Positions 28,201 through 37,474 of a stretch of 64,000 nt of DNA are shown here, one piece after another (position 1 is the stretch's first letter; every line of letters starts with the position of its first letter). The stretch is from Planctomyces sp. SH-PL62. GTDB lineage: Bacteria > Planctomycetota > Planctomycetia > Isosphaerales > Isosphaeraceae. The DNA is taken from positions 372,001 through 436,000 of the forward strand of contig NZ_CP011273.1 of the NCBI RefSeq assembly GCF_001610895.1. The letters run 5' to 3'. The notes beneath the pieces are model-generated. The model was given only the letters and a program-made list of their open reading frames with translations, was not told the origin of the DNA and did no database searches. A program made the position numbers and the translations under genes.

Positions 28201-29064
28201 TCAGGCCGCGCGTCGACGGCCGCGATGCAGGGCGATTCCGGCCAGGCCGAGCCCCAGCATGGTCCAGGTCGCGGGCTCGGGGACGGCGGTCCCGGTTCCG
28301 GGGGCGGACGTGGTGAGGTTGTCGATGGCGGCGACGAGCGGCGTCCGGGCCTCGCCGTTGCGGTCCAGGTCGGTGGACTCGAAGTTGAAGCGGAGGGTCC
28401 GGGCGTCCGAGCCGAGCGAGGTCAGGTCGATCGTGCGCCATTTGTCGACGACGTACCAGTCGAGGGGGTTCGCGGCCCGGTAGTCGGCCAGGGTGACGAG
28501 GACCGAGCCGATCACGGCGCCGGAGGCGTCGAGGCCCTCGATCGCCAGTTGGAAGAAGTCGCCCGCGGCGAAGGCTCGCGCCCAGCCGTCGCCCTGGGTG
28601 ACGGCCTGCTGGGTGTACAGCGTGTTGGTCACGTCGATCGAGTAGGCGGACTGTCCCGCGGCCAGCGCGATCGTCGCGTAGCTCGTCAGGTAGGCGCTCT
28701 CCGGCGAGAAGGCGATCGCGTAATTGGCCGATCCCCCCGCGCCCGATCCCGGCGCGGCCAGGTACTGATTGAGGAAGTCGAGGTTGGGGTCCGTGCTCAG
28801 GGGCGTCGTCTGGTTCGAGAGGGCCCAGCCGTCCCAGTACGGGCCCCAGGTGTCGTCGAACGAGTTGTTGAACCGGTTGCCGTCGATGTCGAAGGCCCGT
28901 GACGGCCCGGCGTCGTTGACGATGCTCTCGGGGGCGGTCAGGCCGGGGAGATTCTCGAACGTGGTCGTCGTGTAGACGTCCCCCGCGCGGGCGGACGCGA
29001 CGACGGCGAGAGAGGAGGAAAGGATGACGGCGAGGATTCGAGCAGAAGCGGACGCGAGGCGCAT
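28201..29064 (-). CDS. PEP-CTERM DUF4465 protein under a cobalamin riboswitch
   Basis: A 287-residue secreted protein. Signal peptide about 1-28 (ILAVILSSSLAVVASARAG). The body shows DUF4465 hallmarks: TTFENLPG near the N-terminus, FNNSFDDTWGPYWDGWALSN, SYATIALAAGQSAYSIDVTN, NPLDWYVVDKWRTIDL, and FNFESTD. The C-terminus VPEPATWTMLGLGLAGIALH plus a basic tail is a PEP-CTERM signal, so the protein should be held at the cell surface. A cobalamin riboswitch and promoter lie directly upstream, so expression should fall when B12 is plentiful. From memory, Bacteroides DUF4465-type proteins near B12 transporters bind cobalamin; if so, this may be a surface B12 binder. That role is inference. Confidence 0.85.
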   Translation of the reverse strand: MRLASASARILAVILSSSLAVVASARAGDVYTTTTFENLPGLTAPESIVNDAGPSRAFDIDGNRFNNSFDDTWGPYWDGWALSNQTTPLSTDPNLDFLNQYLAAPGSGAGGSANYAIAFSPESAYLTSYATIALAAGQSAYSIDVTNTLYTQQAVTQGDGWARAFAAGDFFQLAIEGLDASGAVIGSVLVTLADYRAANPLDWYVVDKWRTIDLTSLGSDARTLRFNFESTDLDRNGEARTPLVAAIDNLTTSAPGTGTAVPEPATWTMLGLGLAGIALHRGRRRAA

Positions 29065-29204
29065 GGTTGGGACTCCGAGGGAAGACGCGCGCAGGGGGTC
29101 CCGCGCGGGGATGGGAGGTCGTCGTTTCCGGTGAGTCGCTGGGAGCAGAAGGCCTGCGTACGCGCTCGCCCGGATGCTCGCGGCCGAAGCATCCCAAGCA
29201 ATGA

Positions 29205-29394
29205 GGAGCCTGACGGGCAGGTCTTCTGGCTCTCGGCCTGGCGTCGAGCGGCCTTCCCACCTTGCGGCAGTGGCCCTGCGGCTCGCGCTTCCGGCCGATT
29301 ACAGCGGCGGCCCCGCGCCGGATTCTCACCGGCTTCCCTATTCTTCCCGTTCCGGGGCCGAGCCGAAGCCGACCCCCCGGGACGCCCGTCAAGC
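29205..29394 (-). ncRNA. Cobalamin (AdoCbl) riboswitch
   Basis: Read on the minus strand, the conserved elements appear in order. They are GGGAAGCCGGTGAGAATCCG, then GCCGCCGCTGTAATCGG, GCCACTG, GGGAAGG, and the B12 box AGCCAGAAGACCTGCC near the 3' end. These match the cobalamin riboswitch consensus in both sequence and spacing. The start of the DUF4465 gene is about 140 nt downstream, with a small hairpin between (ggatgct / agcatcc near 29169-29193) that lacks a T tract. Translational control is thus more likely than termination. No other gene lies between. Confidence 0.93.
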
Positions 29395-29400
29395 AGGCCG

Positions 29401-29430
29401 ATTAGACCATCGCGTCATGCGGGGCGTCAA
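29401..29430 (-). promoter_or_regulatory. Promoter of the riboswitch transcript
   Basis: On the minus strand TTGACG (29430-29425) and TCTAAT (29406-29401) are separated by 18 nt. Predicted initiation near 29394 falls just before the riboswitch aptamer, which supports both calls. Confidence 0.65.
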
Positions 29431-29610
29431 GTCGCGGGGCTTTCGGTCGATCGGCGATTGGACTTGAGTCGTTTTTCGAGGTCTGCTAGTTTTCCGCTCG
29501 ATGATCGCGCGGGGAGCGTCGGGTCCGTCGGCGCCGAAGCTGACGGCGACGGGCCCCTCCCCTGCGCGAGCCGTCCGGATCCGCCCCAACCGGCAAGGAG
29601 GCCTCGTGGC

Positions 29611-30873
29611 ATGGATCGCCGCACCGCGCTGAAGCTGACGACTCTGCTGGGCGCCCTCGCGCCGTCGAGGCTCCTGGCGCAGGAGGACAGGCGGCGCGCG
29701 CCAAAGTCCCGCCCCCGCGAGGACCTCGAATTCCGCCCCGCCGGCTCCACCACGGCCTCGGCCGACCCGGCGGCCGGCGAGCCCCTGGACTCGGCCGACG
29801 CCCCCCCCGCCGGGTTCGTGAACGAGCCCGGCTTCCAGTGGCGGCGCTACCCGATCTCGCGCTACACGCAGGCCGCCCAGGAGCAGAAGGCGCCCCAGAA
29901 GGCGATCCTGGACTGGATCTTCCGGCGCACCGGCACGGCCGACTGGCACGGCGAGAGGACCGCCGTGCTGACGGCCAGCAAGAGCGAGCTGCGGGCGTAC
30001 AACAGCCCCGAGGTGCTCGACCAGGTGGACGAGGTGGTCGAGCGGTTCACGGACTCGATCGAGGACGTGCTGTCGCTGCGCATCCAGGTGGTCGCGGCGG
30101 TCGACACCCGCTGGCGGCACACGGTCTACTGGCGTCTGGAGCCGGTCGGCAGCGGCCCCCAGGGGCAGCAGATCTGGACCCTGCGCATGGACGACGCGGC
30201 CCTGGTCCTCTCCCAGATGCAGATGCAGCAGGGCTTCCGCCGCCTGGTCGACCAGCGGGTGGAGGTGGTCAACGGCCAGACCTTGACGATCCGCACGTTC
30301 GAGCCCCGGACCTACTCCGGCGGCATCCAGCGCGAGAGCGCGGCGGGGACCGGCTTCCAGCCCAAGTCCGACAAGCTGGAAGAGTCCGTCGTCCTGCGGC
30401 TCAGCCCCCTGCTCACCTACGACGGCGACGCCCTCGACGCGGCCGTCGACCTGACGGTCAACTCGGTGCAGGCGTTCCAGCGGACCAAGATCATCGCCCC
30501 TCGCGAGGTCGGCTCCAGCGAGATGTCGATCGACGTCCCGGTCGCCTACCAGACCCGGCTCGACCAGACCGTCAAGAGCTGGCCGCTGGGCCAGACGCTG
30601 CTGCTCAGCGGCGGGATCCACCCCGGCGTCATCGACAAGAAAGGCGGCTGGCTGGGGACCCCCCTGGGGGCGCCCAGCAGCACCGAGGTCCTCGTCTTCC
30701 TCGACGCCGAGGTCGCCAGCCGCGCCCGGGGCCGCGCCCGCACCCCGGCCCCCGACGTCGCCCGGAGCCCGGCCGACGAGCTGGACGACAGGTCCGCCAG
30801 GGCCCCCGCCCGCAAGCCCGGCGGTCGCGCCGTCCGCGGCCCCGACCTCGACTATGACTATGAGGAGCCCTGA
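29611..30873 (+). CDS. Exported protein of unknown function, secretin-like C-terminal half
   Basis: A 420-residue protein starting MDRRTALKLTTLLGALAPSR, a twin-arginine-like signal followed by LLAQ. Central sequence SIEDVLSLRIQVVAAVDTRW and the later VVLRLSPLLTYDGDALDAAV, SSEMSIDVPVAYQTRLDQTV and GQTLLLSGGIHPGVIDKKGG resemble the beta-domain layout of secretin-type proteins (short strands, then a glycine turn before a final strand). I cannot place it firmly in a family. The Arg/Pro-rich tail ends in an acidic DYDYEEP. The ATG follows aaggagg. It is divergent from the riboswitch transcript. Confidence 0.7.
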   Translation: MDRRTALKLTTLLGALAPSRLLAQEDRRRAPKSRPREDLEFRPAGSTTASADPAAGEPLDSADAPPAGFVNEPGFQWRRYPISRYTQAAQEQKAPQKAILDWIFRRTGTADWHGERTAVLTASKSELRAYNSPEVLDQVDEVVERFTDSIEDVLSLRIQVVAAVDTRWRHTVYWRLEPVGSGPQGQQIWTLRMDDAALVLSQMQMQQGFRRLVDQRVEVVNGQTLTIRTFEPRTYSGGIQRESAAGTGFQPKSDKLEESVVLRLSPLLTYDGDALDAAVDLTVNSVQAFQRTKIIAPREVGSSEMSIDVPVAYQTRLDQTVKSWPLGQTLLLSGGIHPGVIDKKGGWLGTPLGAPSSTEVLVFLDAEVASRARGRARTPAPDVARSPADELDDRSARAPARKPGGRAVRGPDLDYDYEEP

Positions 30874-31049
30874 CCGCGACGGCCGACCGCGTCGGGCTCC
30901 GACCTTCCCTTGATTTCGACCTCCGGCGTATCATGAGATCGCCGGATCATCCCAGTGACGGTCCGTGACGGCGGCCCCACGGGCCCCGGGCGGCGAGGAT
31001 CGCCCCCGAGCCGTATGCGGCGGATTCGACCCCCAGGAGGTTTTCAACG

Positions 31050-31943
31050 ATGTCGCTCGACCCCGCCCTTTCCACCCGACCGACCCTGGATGGCCCCGAA
31101 ACCCTCGGCGATCACCCCTCCGACAAGCCGAACTTCATGATCGATGAAGAGCGCCGGGAGTGGCTGCTGAAGAACCTGGGGGCGTCGTTCTGCCGCAAGA
31201 TCGGCGTCTATCCCATCCCCGCCGAATTCCTGCTCTCCGTCGTCATCCCGGTCTACAACGAGAAGCGGACCATCCACGAGATCCTCCGCCGCGTCCGCGC
31301 CGTCCCCATCCGCAAGCAGATCATCCTCGTCGACGACTGCTCCAAGGACGGCACCGCCGACATCCTCCGCGAGCTGGCCGCGACCCAGGACGACCTGGTC
31401 GTCGCCTTCCATCAGGTCAACCAGGGGAAGGGCGCCGCCCTCCGCACCGGCTTCCAGCACGCCACCGGCGACGTCGTCATCGTCCAGGACGCCGACCTCG
31501 AATACGAGCCCGAGCAATACCCCGAGCTGCTCCAGCCGATCATCGAAGGCCGCGCCGACGTCGTCTTCGGCTCCCGGTTCGTCGGCGAGACCCACCGCGT
31601 GCTCTACTTCTGGCACTCGGTGGGCAACAAGGTCCTCACCCTCCTGTCGAACATGTTCACCAACCTGAACCTGACCGATATGGAAGTCTGCTACAAGCTG
31701 TTCAAGCGCGAGATCATCCAGAACATCCCGCTGAAGAGCAACCGCTTCGGCTTCGAGCCCGAAGTCACCGCCAAGGTGGCCCGGTTCCGCATGAAGGACG
31801 AGAACGGCGGCGACCGCGCCTGCCGGATCTACGAAATCCCCGTCTCCTACCACGGCCGGACCTACCGGGAAGGGAAGAAGATCGGGGTCAAGGACGGCTT
31901 CCAGGCCCTTTACTGCATCGTCCGCTACGCCTTCGGCGACTGA
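31050..31943 (+). CDS. Glycosyltransferase family 2 (dolichol-phosphate-mannose-synthase-like)
   Basis: A 297-residue GT-A fold enzyme. Motifs in order are [18 protein letters not shown], the nucleotide-sugar binding VDDCSKDGT, and the metal-binding DAD in [18 protein letters not shown], then [13 protein letters not shown] and [15 protein letters not shown]. This arrangement is typical of DPM1-like bacterial transferases that load a sugar on a polyprenyl phosphate. An N-terminal extension of about 55 residues precedes the domain. No membrane segments follow, so it is soluble or peripheral. The ATG follows caggagg. The next gene starts 11 nt downstream and is probably cotranscribed. Confidence 0.92.
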   Translation: MSLDPALSTRPTLDGPETLGDHPSDKPNFMIDEERREWLLKNLGASFCRKIGVYPIPAEFLLSVVIPVYNEKRTIHEILRRVRAVPIRKQIILVDDCSKDGTADILRELAATQDDLVVAFHQVNQGKGAALRTGFQHATGDVVIVQDADLEYEPEQYPELLQPIIEGRADVVFGSRFVGETHRVLYFWHSVGNKVLTLLSNMFTNLNLTDMEVCYKLFKREIIQNIPLKSNRFGFEPEVTAKVARFRMKDENGGDRACRIYEIPVSYHGRTYREGKKIGVKDGFQALYCIVRYAFGD

Positions 31944-31954
31944 GCGACCACACC

Positions 31955-32785
31955 ATGACCAACTCGACCGGACGACTCCTCGCGGCGATCCTCTGCGCCG
32001 GCGCCTTCCTGACCGCGCCCGCCGCCAGGGCCCAGCAGCCCGCGCCGGAACCGTCCGGCGAGGTGAAACCGCAACCCCCCGCGCGGGCCAAGGCCAAGGC
32101 CCCCCGCCGCGACCGCCCCGGCTTCTACAAGGGGCGGCGGATCGCCGACGTCATGTCGTGGCAGGGCGTCGAGTGGCTGTTCCGCGAGACCCGCGTGGAG
32201 GAGGAGCAGCCCGAGGCGATGCTCGACGCCCTCGAAGTCGCCCCGGGCATGACCGTCGCCGACGTCGGCGCCGGCGCGGGCTATCACAGCATACGACTGG
32301 CCCGCCGGGTCGGCGACGAAGGGGTCGTCCTGGCGACCGACGTCCAGCCCCAGATGCTCAGGATGCTTCGCGACAACGCCAAGGCCGCCGGCGTCCGCAA
32401 CGTCCGCCCCTTGCTCGCGTCCCAGCGCGAGACCAAGCTCCCCGCCGGCGAGGTCGACCTGATCCTGATGGTCGACGTCTACCACGAATGCTCCGACCCG
32501 GAGACGCTCCTCGACGGCCTCCTCGCCGCCCTGAAGCCCGGCGGCCGACTCGTCCTCGTCGAGTTCCGCGGCGAAGACCCCGAGGTCCCCATCAAGCCCG
32601 AGCACAAAATGACCCTGGAACAGGCGCGCCTCGAAGTCGAGCCCCGGGGCTTCGACTTCAAGACCTCGCACGAGTTCCTCCCCTGGCAGCACGTCATCGT
32701 CTTCGAAAAGCCCAGGCCCACCAGGCCCGAGCCCTCGAAGGACGACCCCCCGGCGAAGCCCGAGGAGCCGAAGCCGGCTCCGTGA
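31955..32785 (+). CDS. Exported SAM-dependent methyltransferase-like protein
   Basis: A 276-residue protein with a signal peptide (AAILCAGAFLTAPAARAQ, about 1-26) and a Pro-rich stretch, then a class I methyltransferase domain: motif I MTVADVGAGAGYHSIRLARR, the acidic loop VVLATDVQPQML, motif IV region VDLILMVDVYHECSDPE, and GGRLVLVEFRGEDPEVPIKP. The tail is Pro/Lys/Glu-rich. A secreted enzyme needing S-adenosylmethionine is odd, because the cofactor is cytoplasmic, yet such proteins recur in this phylum. The start at 31955 is chosen because the signal peptide begins there. It is 11 nt after the glycosyltransferase. Confidence 0.82.
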   Translation: MTNSTGRLLAAILCAGAFLTAPAARAQQPAPEPSGEVKPQPPARAKAKAPRRDRPGFYKGRRIADVMSWQGVEWLFRETRVEEEQPEAMLDALEVAPGMTVADVGAGAGYHSIRLARRVGDEGVVLATDVQPQMLRMLRDNAKAAGVRNVRPLLASQRETKLPAGEVDLILMVDVYHECSDPETLLDGLLAALKPGGRLVLVEFRGEDPEVPIKPEHKMTLEQARLEVEPRGFDFKTSHEFLPWQHVIVFEKPRPTRPEPSKDDPPAKPEEPKPAP

Positions 32786-32813
32786 TCGGATCCGGGCGGG
32801 CCCAGGCTCACGC

Positions 32814-33530
32814 TCACGCCGTCCGATCGTCGTTCCGGCCGCCTCGACCCGCCGCGCCCGATCGGATCAGGAAGTAGACGAGCTGCGCGACGCCCGTGAG
32901 GGTCGCGGCGACGTAGGTCATGGCGGCGGCGTTCAGGACCTTGCCGACGACCACGTCCTCCTCGGGCGAGATCAGGCCCGACTCCTGGAGCATCGTCCGC
33001 GCGCGTCGGCTGGCGTTGAACTCGACGGGCAGGTTCACCACCTGGAACAGCACGGCCAGGGAGAACAGGCCGATCGCCAGGTACATCAACGTCGGCCACT
33101 GGAGCGCGATCCCGCCGATCAGGAGCAGCATCGAGGCGTTTGACCCCAGCCCCGCCAGCGGCACCATCAGGTTGCGGACGACGAGCAGCGGATAGTGGGT
33201 CGCGTCTTGGATCGCATGCCCCGCCTCGTGCGCCGCGACGCCGACCGCCGCCAGCGAGTCCTGCGAATAGTTGCCCGAAGACAGCCGCAAGACCTTGTGC
33301 GACGGATCGTAGTGGTCGGTCAACTGCCCCGCCACCGGCTCGATCGCGACCCCCTGCACGCCCCCCTCCCGCATCACCACCTGCGCCGCCTGCGCCCCCG
33401 TCACCCCCGACGACGCCCGATACCGCGAGCCCTCGCGATACGCCGACATGATCCGGGACTGGGCCCAACCCGCCAGCAGCAGCGCCGGGGTGACCAAAAG
33501 GAGATACAGCGGATCGGCGCCGAAGTACAT
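32814..33530 (-). CDS. Zinc metallopeptidase (YugP-like, Zn_peptidase_2)
   Basis: A 238-residue membrane-bound peptidase. The zinc motif HEAGH is at 101-105 within VAAHEAGHAIQDATHYPLLV. Hydrophobic segments lie at the N-terminus (LYLLLVTPALLLAGW), and in the later part (ASMLLLIGGIALQWPTLMYL, AVLFQVVNLPVEFNASRRA). The sequence DHYDPSHKVLRLSSGNYSQD ahead of the active site is characteristic of the family. I prefer the ATG at 33530, preceded by AAGGAA, over a GTG six codons upstream. Function in bacteria is poorly known. Convergent with the methyltransferase gene. Confidence 0.88.
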   Translation of the reverse strand: MYFGADPLYLLLVTPALLLAGWAQSRIMSAYREGSRYRASSGVTGAQAAQVVMREGGVQGVAIEPVAGQLTDHYDPSHKVLRLSSGNYSQDSLAAVGVAAHEAGHAIQDATHYPLLVVRNLMVPLAGLGSNASMLLLIGGIALQWPTLMYLAIGLFSLAVLFQVVNLPVEFNASRRARTMLQESGLISPEEDVVVGKVLNAAAMTYVAATLTGVAQLVYFLIRSGAAGRGGRNDDRTA

Positions 33531-33689
33531 GGGATCGTTTCCTTGCACGGATTCGGGACGTGACGTCGTCTCGGAACGGACTCGATCATCCGTCGTCCGA
33601 ACCTCTCATGCAAATCCCGATCCAGACTCCCAGGCCATCAACCCCAGGACGAGCACGAACGCCATCGCCCTCTCGCCCAGCCTCTAACG

Positions 33690-33862
33690 TCCTTCCCTCC
33701 CGGCGGGGGAAGGTGGCCCGAAGGGCCGGATGAGAGGGGGACGAGCACGGAAGCCGTCGGCGTTCTCGAAAGGCCGGACTGCGAATCCCGACGCTCGACT
33801 TGCTCGTCCCCCCCCTCGTCTGACGCCTTCGGCGTCTGTCTTGCCCCTCCAGGGGGGAAGAC
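33690..33862. repeat. Dispersed palindromic repeat family A, copy 3 (long form)
   Basis: This copy has the core gggggaaggtggcccgaagg, then gccggatgagagggggacga, and a complementary arm tgctcgtccccccc about 60 nt on, followed by another short palindrome at cgccttcggcg and a final gcccctccaggggggaag. The whole folds into nested stems. It fills the 395-nt gap between the metallopeptidase and the dienelactone hydrolase, where I see no gene. Confidence 0.65.
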
Positions 33863-33925
33863 CTTTCTTGACCGAGCACGGGAACCGGCGGCGGCAACTC
33901 GCGCCGGGGCGCGAGTCTCGTCGGC

Positions 33926-34813
33926 TCAGCGCGGGGTCGCGGCGACGCCGTGCTTTTCGAACCAGGCGAGGAGGCGCTTCCAGCCGTTCTGGGCCTCGGC
34001 CTTGCGGTAGCTCGGGCGATAGTCGGCGTGGAAGGCGTGGGGGGCGTCGGGGTAGACGTGGATCTCGACCTCGGTCCTGCCGGCCTTGGCGGCCTCGCGC
34101 ATCTGGTCCAGGCTGGCGACCGGGATGCCGCCGTCGGCGCTGCCGTAGAGGCCCAGGACGGGGGCCTTCAGCTCGCCGGCCACGTCGATCGGATTCTTGG
34201 GGTGGAGTTCGTCATGGTCGCCGACGACCCGCCCGTACCAGGCGACGCCCGCCTTGAGGTTCGGGTTGTGCGCGGAGTAGAGCCAGACGATCCGGCCGCC
34301 CCAGCAGAACCCGGTGATCGCCAGCCGGTCGACGTCCCCCTTGGAGGCCTTGGCGAACGCGACGGCCGCGTCCAGGTCCGACATCACTTGCTTGTCGGGC
34401 ACCTTGGAGACGACCTTGCCGATGATCTCGCGGAAGTCGGTCGTCTTGGAGACGTCCCCCTGTCGCGCGTACAGTTCGGGGGCGATCGCGAAGTAGCCGA
34501 GCTTGGCGAACCGGCGGCAGACGTCCTTGATGTGTTCATGGACGCCGAAGATCTCCTGGACGACCAGGACGACCGGGAACGGCCCCGCGGCTTTCGGCAT
34601 GGCGCGATAGCCGGGGATCTTGCCGTCGGCCGTCGGGATCTCGACCGCGCCGGCCTCCAGGCCTTCGTCGTCGGTCGTGATCGTCTGGGCCGAGACCGGC
34701 TGGACCGCCGCCGCGAACCCCACGGCCAGCGTCGTGACCGCGAAGCCCCGCCGCGAGACCCCCGACGCCAACTCCTCGACCCCGCCGCCCACGCTCGTTC
34801 GATCGTCGTGCAT
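33926..34813 (-). CDS. Dienelactone hydrolase family protein, exported
   Basis: A 295-residue alpha/beta hydrolase. The N-terminus holds a twin-arginine-like signal ([17 protein letters not shown]). The catalytic features of the family are visible: Glu in [14 protein letters not shown], the nucleophile Cys in [14 protein letters not shown], and the His in [14 protein letters not shown], with Asp in [12 protein letters not shown]. The Cys nucleophile is typical for dienelactone hydrolase. The ATG at 34813 follows GGGGGAGAG. Export is unusual for the textbook enzyme but common in this subgroup. Substrate unknown. Divergent from the glycosidase-like gene. Confidence 0.88.
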   Translation of the reverse strand: MHDDRTSVGGGVEELASGVSRRGFAVTTLAVGFAAAVQPVSAQTITTDDEGLEAGAVEIPTADGKIPGYRAMPKAAGPFPVVLVVQEIFGVHEHIKDVCRRFAKLGYFAIAPELYARQGDVSKTTDFREIIGKVVSKVPDKQVMSDLDAAVAFAKASKGDVDRLAITGFCWGGRIVWLYSAHNPNLKAGVAWYGRVVGDHDELHPKNPIDVAGELKAPVLGLYGSADGGIPVASLDQMREAAKAGRTEVEIHVYPDAPHAFHADYRPSYRKAEAQNGWKRLLAWFEKHGVAATPR

Positions 34814-35004
34814 GCGTCTCTCCCCCTTTGGATTCGTTCGAGATGATGGTGATCGACCGTCCGCCATGATAACCGCGCCGGGAGCCTCCTGGACGGGAAA
34901 CTTCGAATCCCGGTCGAAGCCTGGCGGGCGGTCGCGAACCGACTTAGCATGACGCGTCGACGACCCGCGAAGGCGTGGTCCCCAGACACCCGCAGGGAGA
35001 CGCG

Positions 35005-37407
35005 ATGGTGACGAGACTTCATGAAGCGGCGGCCCGCCTGGCGATCGCGGCGGCCTGCCTGGCGGTCGCGGCGACGGTCCGGGCCGGCGAGCCGGATTTC
35101 GAAACGGCGAAGAACTGGTTCCCGCCGATGCGGAACGTCTGGACGCCCGTGGGCGAGCCCGGCCACCCGTTCCGGTTCAACGTCCTGTACGACGGCTCCA
35201 TCGCCGCCGACCCGCACCCGCTGCAGAACATCAACGGAACCCCGATCAAGACGTACTTGAACCCCTTCGTCGGCAAGGGGGTGATGCTCACCCTGACCGC
35301 GTCGCCGGACGGGAACCTCCCGCCCCGCGCCACGTCCCCCTTCCAGCTATCCGACCGGCCCGACGGCGGCGTGGGCCTCCAGGCCTGGGACGACGCCCAC
35401 GCGGCGCCCCTGCTCCAGACCCGATGGCCGATGACGACCCTGTTCGGCAATACGGGCGTGGTCGTCCGCGAGGAGGTCTTCGCGCACGTCCCCGGCGGCG
35501 GGCCGGTGCGCACGGGCCGGGAGCCGATCTACCTCTGGATGCGGCTCGAGATCGAGCACGTCGACCCGTTCGATGCGGCCTCCTCGGCCACGATGATGAT
35601 CCACCTGGGCGACCCGACCACGGTGCAGCGCAGCATGTGGCACGAGCTGAACCTGACCGTCGACCCCGCTCGCTCCGCCTACCCACGCGCCCTGACCCGC
35701 GATTCCTATGCGAGGGGCGAGCTGTCCCATTGCCGCCTGGTCGAGCCCGACGGCCGCATTCGCCTGGTCGCCATGACCACCAGCGGCTCGGCCATGCTGA
35801 TCGAGCGCCCCGAGGCGCCCCGCGACTACTTCCTCCAGGTCGCCCAGCCGGCGAAGGCGGGGAACCGCGTGGACATCCTCCTGCCGATGATCCCGGGCGA
35901 CCCGGCCGAGGTCCGCGCCGAGGCCGACCTGGGCTTCGACGCCGCGCTGGCCGAGGCCGACGCCGCCTGGACGTCGCGGCCCGCCTCCGCGGCGACGATC
36001 GACACCCCCGAGCCCCAGGTCAACCGCGCCGTGAGACGCACGGCCCAACTCGCCCGGGTCGTCTCGGAGACCAACCCCGAGAACGGCGAGCGGGCGCTGC
36101 TGACGGGCTCGTGGAACTACGACACCCTCTGGCCGACCCCGTCCTGCATGGCCTCGCATATGCTGATGGATTACCTGGGCTGGCACGAGTTCACGGCCGA
36201 GAACCTGGAGATCTTCCGGACCCATCAGGGGACCGTGAAGCCGCCGGGGGCCTCGTATTCGAAGCATCCCGGCTACTTCGGCGCCCCCCGGAACCTCAGC
36301 TCGGTCGACTGGCTGACCGACCACGGGGCCGTCCTCCACGCGGCCTCGCTGCACGCGCTCCTGACCGACGACGAGGCGTTCGTCGCACGCTGGATCGAGC
36401 CGATCCTGAAGGCCTGCGCGTTCCTCAAAGAGAGCCGGGCGCGCGTCGACCACGACGGCGTTCGCGGCGTGCTGCCGCCGGCCGTCGCCACGGACAGCGA
36501 GGTCGTCACCCAGGCGGTCTGGAACATCGCCTGGAATTACAAGGGGCTCGACACGGCCGTCCGACTCCTTCGCCGTCTCGGCCGCCCCGAGGCCGAGGAG
36601 TACGCCCGCGAGGCCGACGAGGCGAAGGCCGCCTTCCTGAAAGCCTTCCGCGAGGCGGCGGCGAAGACGCCCACCTGGACCGACGACGCGGGCGCGACCC
36701 ATCCGGTCGTGCCGTCGACGGTCTCCGGGCCCGACCACCGCAGCCACCCCTTCTTCCTCGACGCCGGCCCCCTGGTCCTCGTCTATGCGGGGCTCGTGGA
36801 CGCCGACGACCCCCTCATCCAGAGCGCCCTGGCTTTCTACCGAGAGGGCCCCAACGTCAAGCTCTACGACCCTCGCGGCAACATGCACCAGCGGGCCGTG
36901 CTGACGCACGAGATTTCCAGTTGCGAGCCCTGCTACAGCTTCAACATCCTCTGCTCCTGGCGCTCGGGCGACCGGGCGCGGTTCCTTGAGGGCACCTACG
37001 CCCTGCTCTCCGGGGCGATCTCGCAGCAGACTTTCAGCGGCTGCGAGCACCGGCACGGCATCTTCGCCCTGCCCGCCCCCGGCGCGCTGATGTTCTACGC
37101 CATGCGGCTGTCGGTCGTCGACGACGCCCTCGAACCCGAGGCGCTCCACCTGCTCCGCCTGACGCCCGCCGCCTGGATCGTCCCGACCCACCGCACGCGG
37201 TTCGAGAACATGCCGACCGAGTACGGGCCGGTCGACCTGACGTTCGGCCTCACCCCCGACGGCAAGACGCTCGACGTGACCTTCGCCCCGCGCTGGCGTC
37301 GCAAGCCGGGGAAGGTCGTGCTCCACGCCCCGCCCGTCCCGGGCGTCGAGCGCATCCTCGTGAACGGCGAGCCCCACCCGGCGGGCGACGTGGAACTGGC
37401 ACCCTGA
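35005..37407 (+). CDS. Six-hairpin glycosidase-like secreted protein
   Basis: An 800-residue protein with a signal peptide ([17 protein letters not shown]). The N-terminal 300 residues look like a beta-sandwich with [20 protein letters not shown]. The second half has the helical pattern of alpha/alpha-barrel glycosidases: [58 protein letters not shown], and a final small beta domain ending [11 protein letters not shown] cannot give a glycoside hydrolase family. The ATG at 35005 follows a gggaga site; an earlier in-frame start would spoil the signal. It faces the DUF1080 gene on the opposite strand and probably works on the same glycan. Confidence 0.7.
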   Translation: MVTRLHEAAARLAIAAACLAVAATVRAGEPDFETAKNWFPPMRNVWTPVGEPGHPFRFNVLYDGSIAADPHPLQNINGTPIKTYLNPFVGKGVMLTLTASPDGNLPPRATSPFQLSDRPDGGVGLQAWDDAHAAPLLQTRWPMTTLFGNTGVVVREEVFAHVPGGGPVRTGREPIYLWMRLEIEHVDPFDAASSATMMIHLGDPTTVQRSMWHELNLTVDPARSAYPRALTRDSYARGELSHCRLVEPDGRIRLVAMTTSGSAMLIERPEAPRDYFLQVAQPAKAGNRVDILLPMIPGDPAEVRAEADLGFDAALAEADAAWTSRPASAATIDTPEPQVNRAVRRTAQLARVVSETNPENGERALLTGSWNYDTLWPTPSCMASHMLMDYLGWHEFTAENLEIFRTHQGTVKPPGASYSKHPGYFGAPRNLSSVDWLTDHGAVLHAASLHALLTDDEAFVARWIEPILKACAFLKESRARVDHDGVRGVLPPAVATDSEVVTQAVWNIAWNYKGLDTAVRLLRRLGRPEAEEYAREADEAKAAFLKAFREAAAKTPTWTDDAGATHPVVPSTVSGPDHRSHPFFLDAGPLVLVYAGLVDADDPLIQSALAFYREGPNVKLYDPRGNMHQRAVLTHEISSCEPCYSFNILCSWRSGDRARFLEGTYALLSGAISQQTFSGCEHRHGIFALPAPGALMFYAMRLSVVDDALEPEALHLLRLTPAAWIVPTHRTRFENMPTEYGPVDLTFGLTPDGKTLDVTFAPRWRRKPGKVVLHAPPVPGVERILVNGEPHPAGDVELAP

Positions 37408-37474
37408 CGCGCGCCGCGTCGAACGGTCGCCGCCGCCTCGCGTCGGGGCGGCGGCGCGACCGTTGCGGCGGGCC

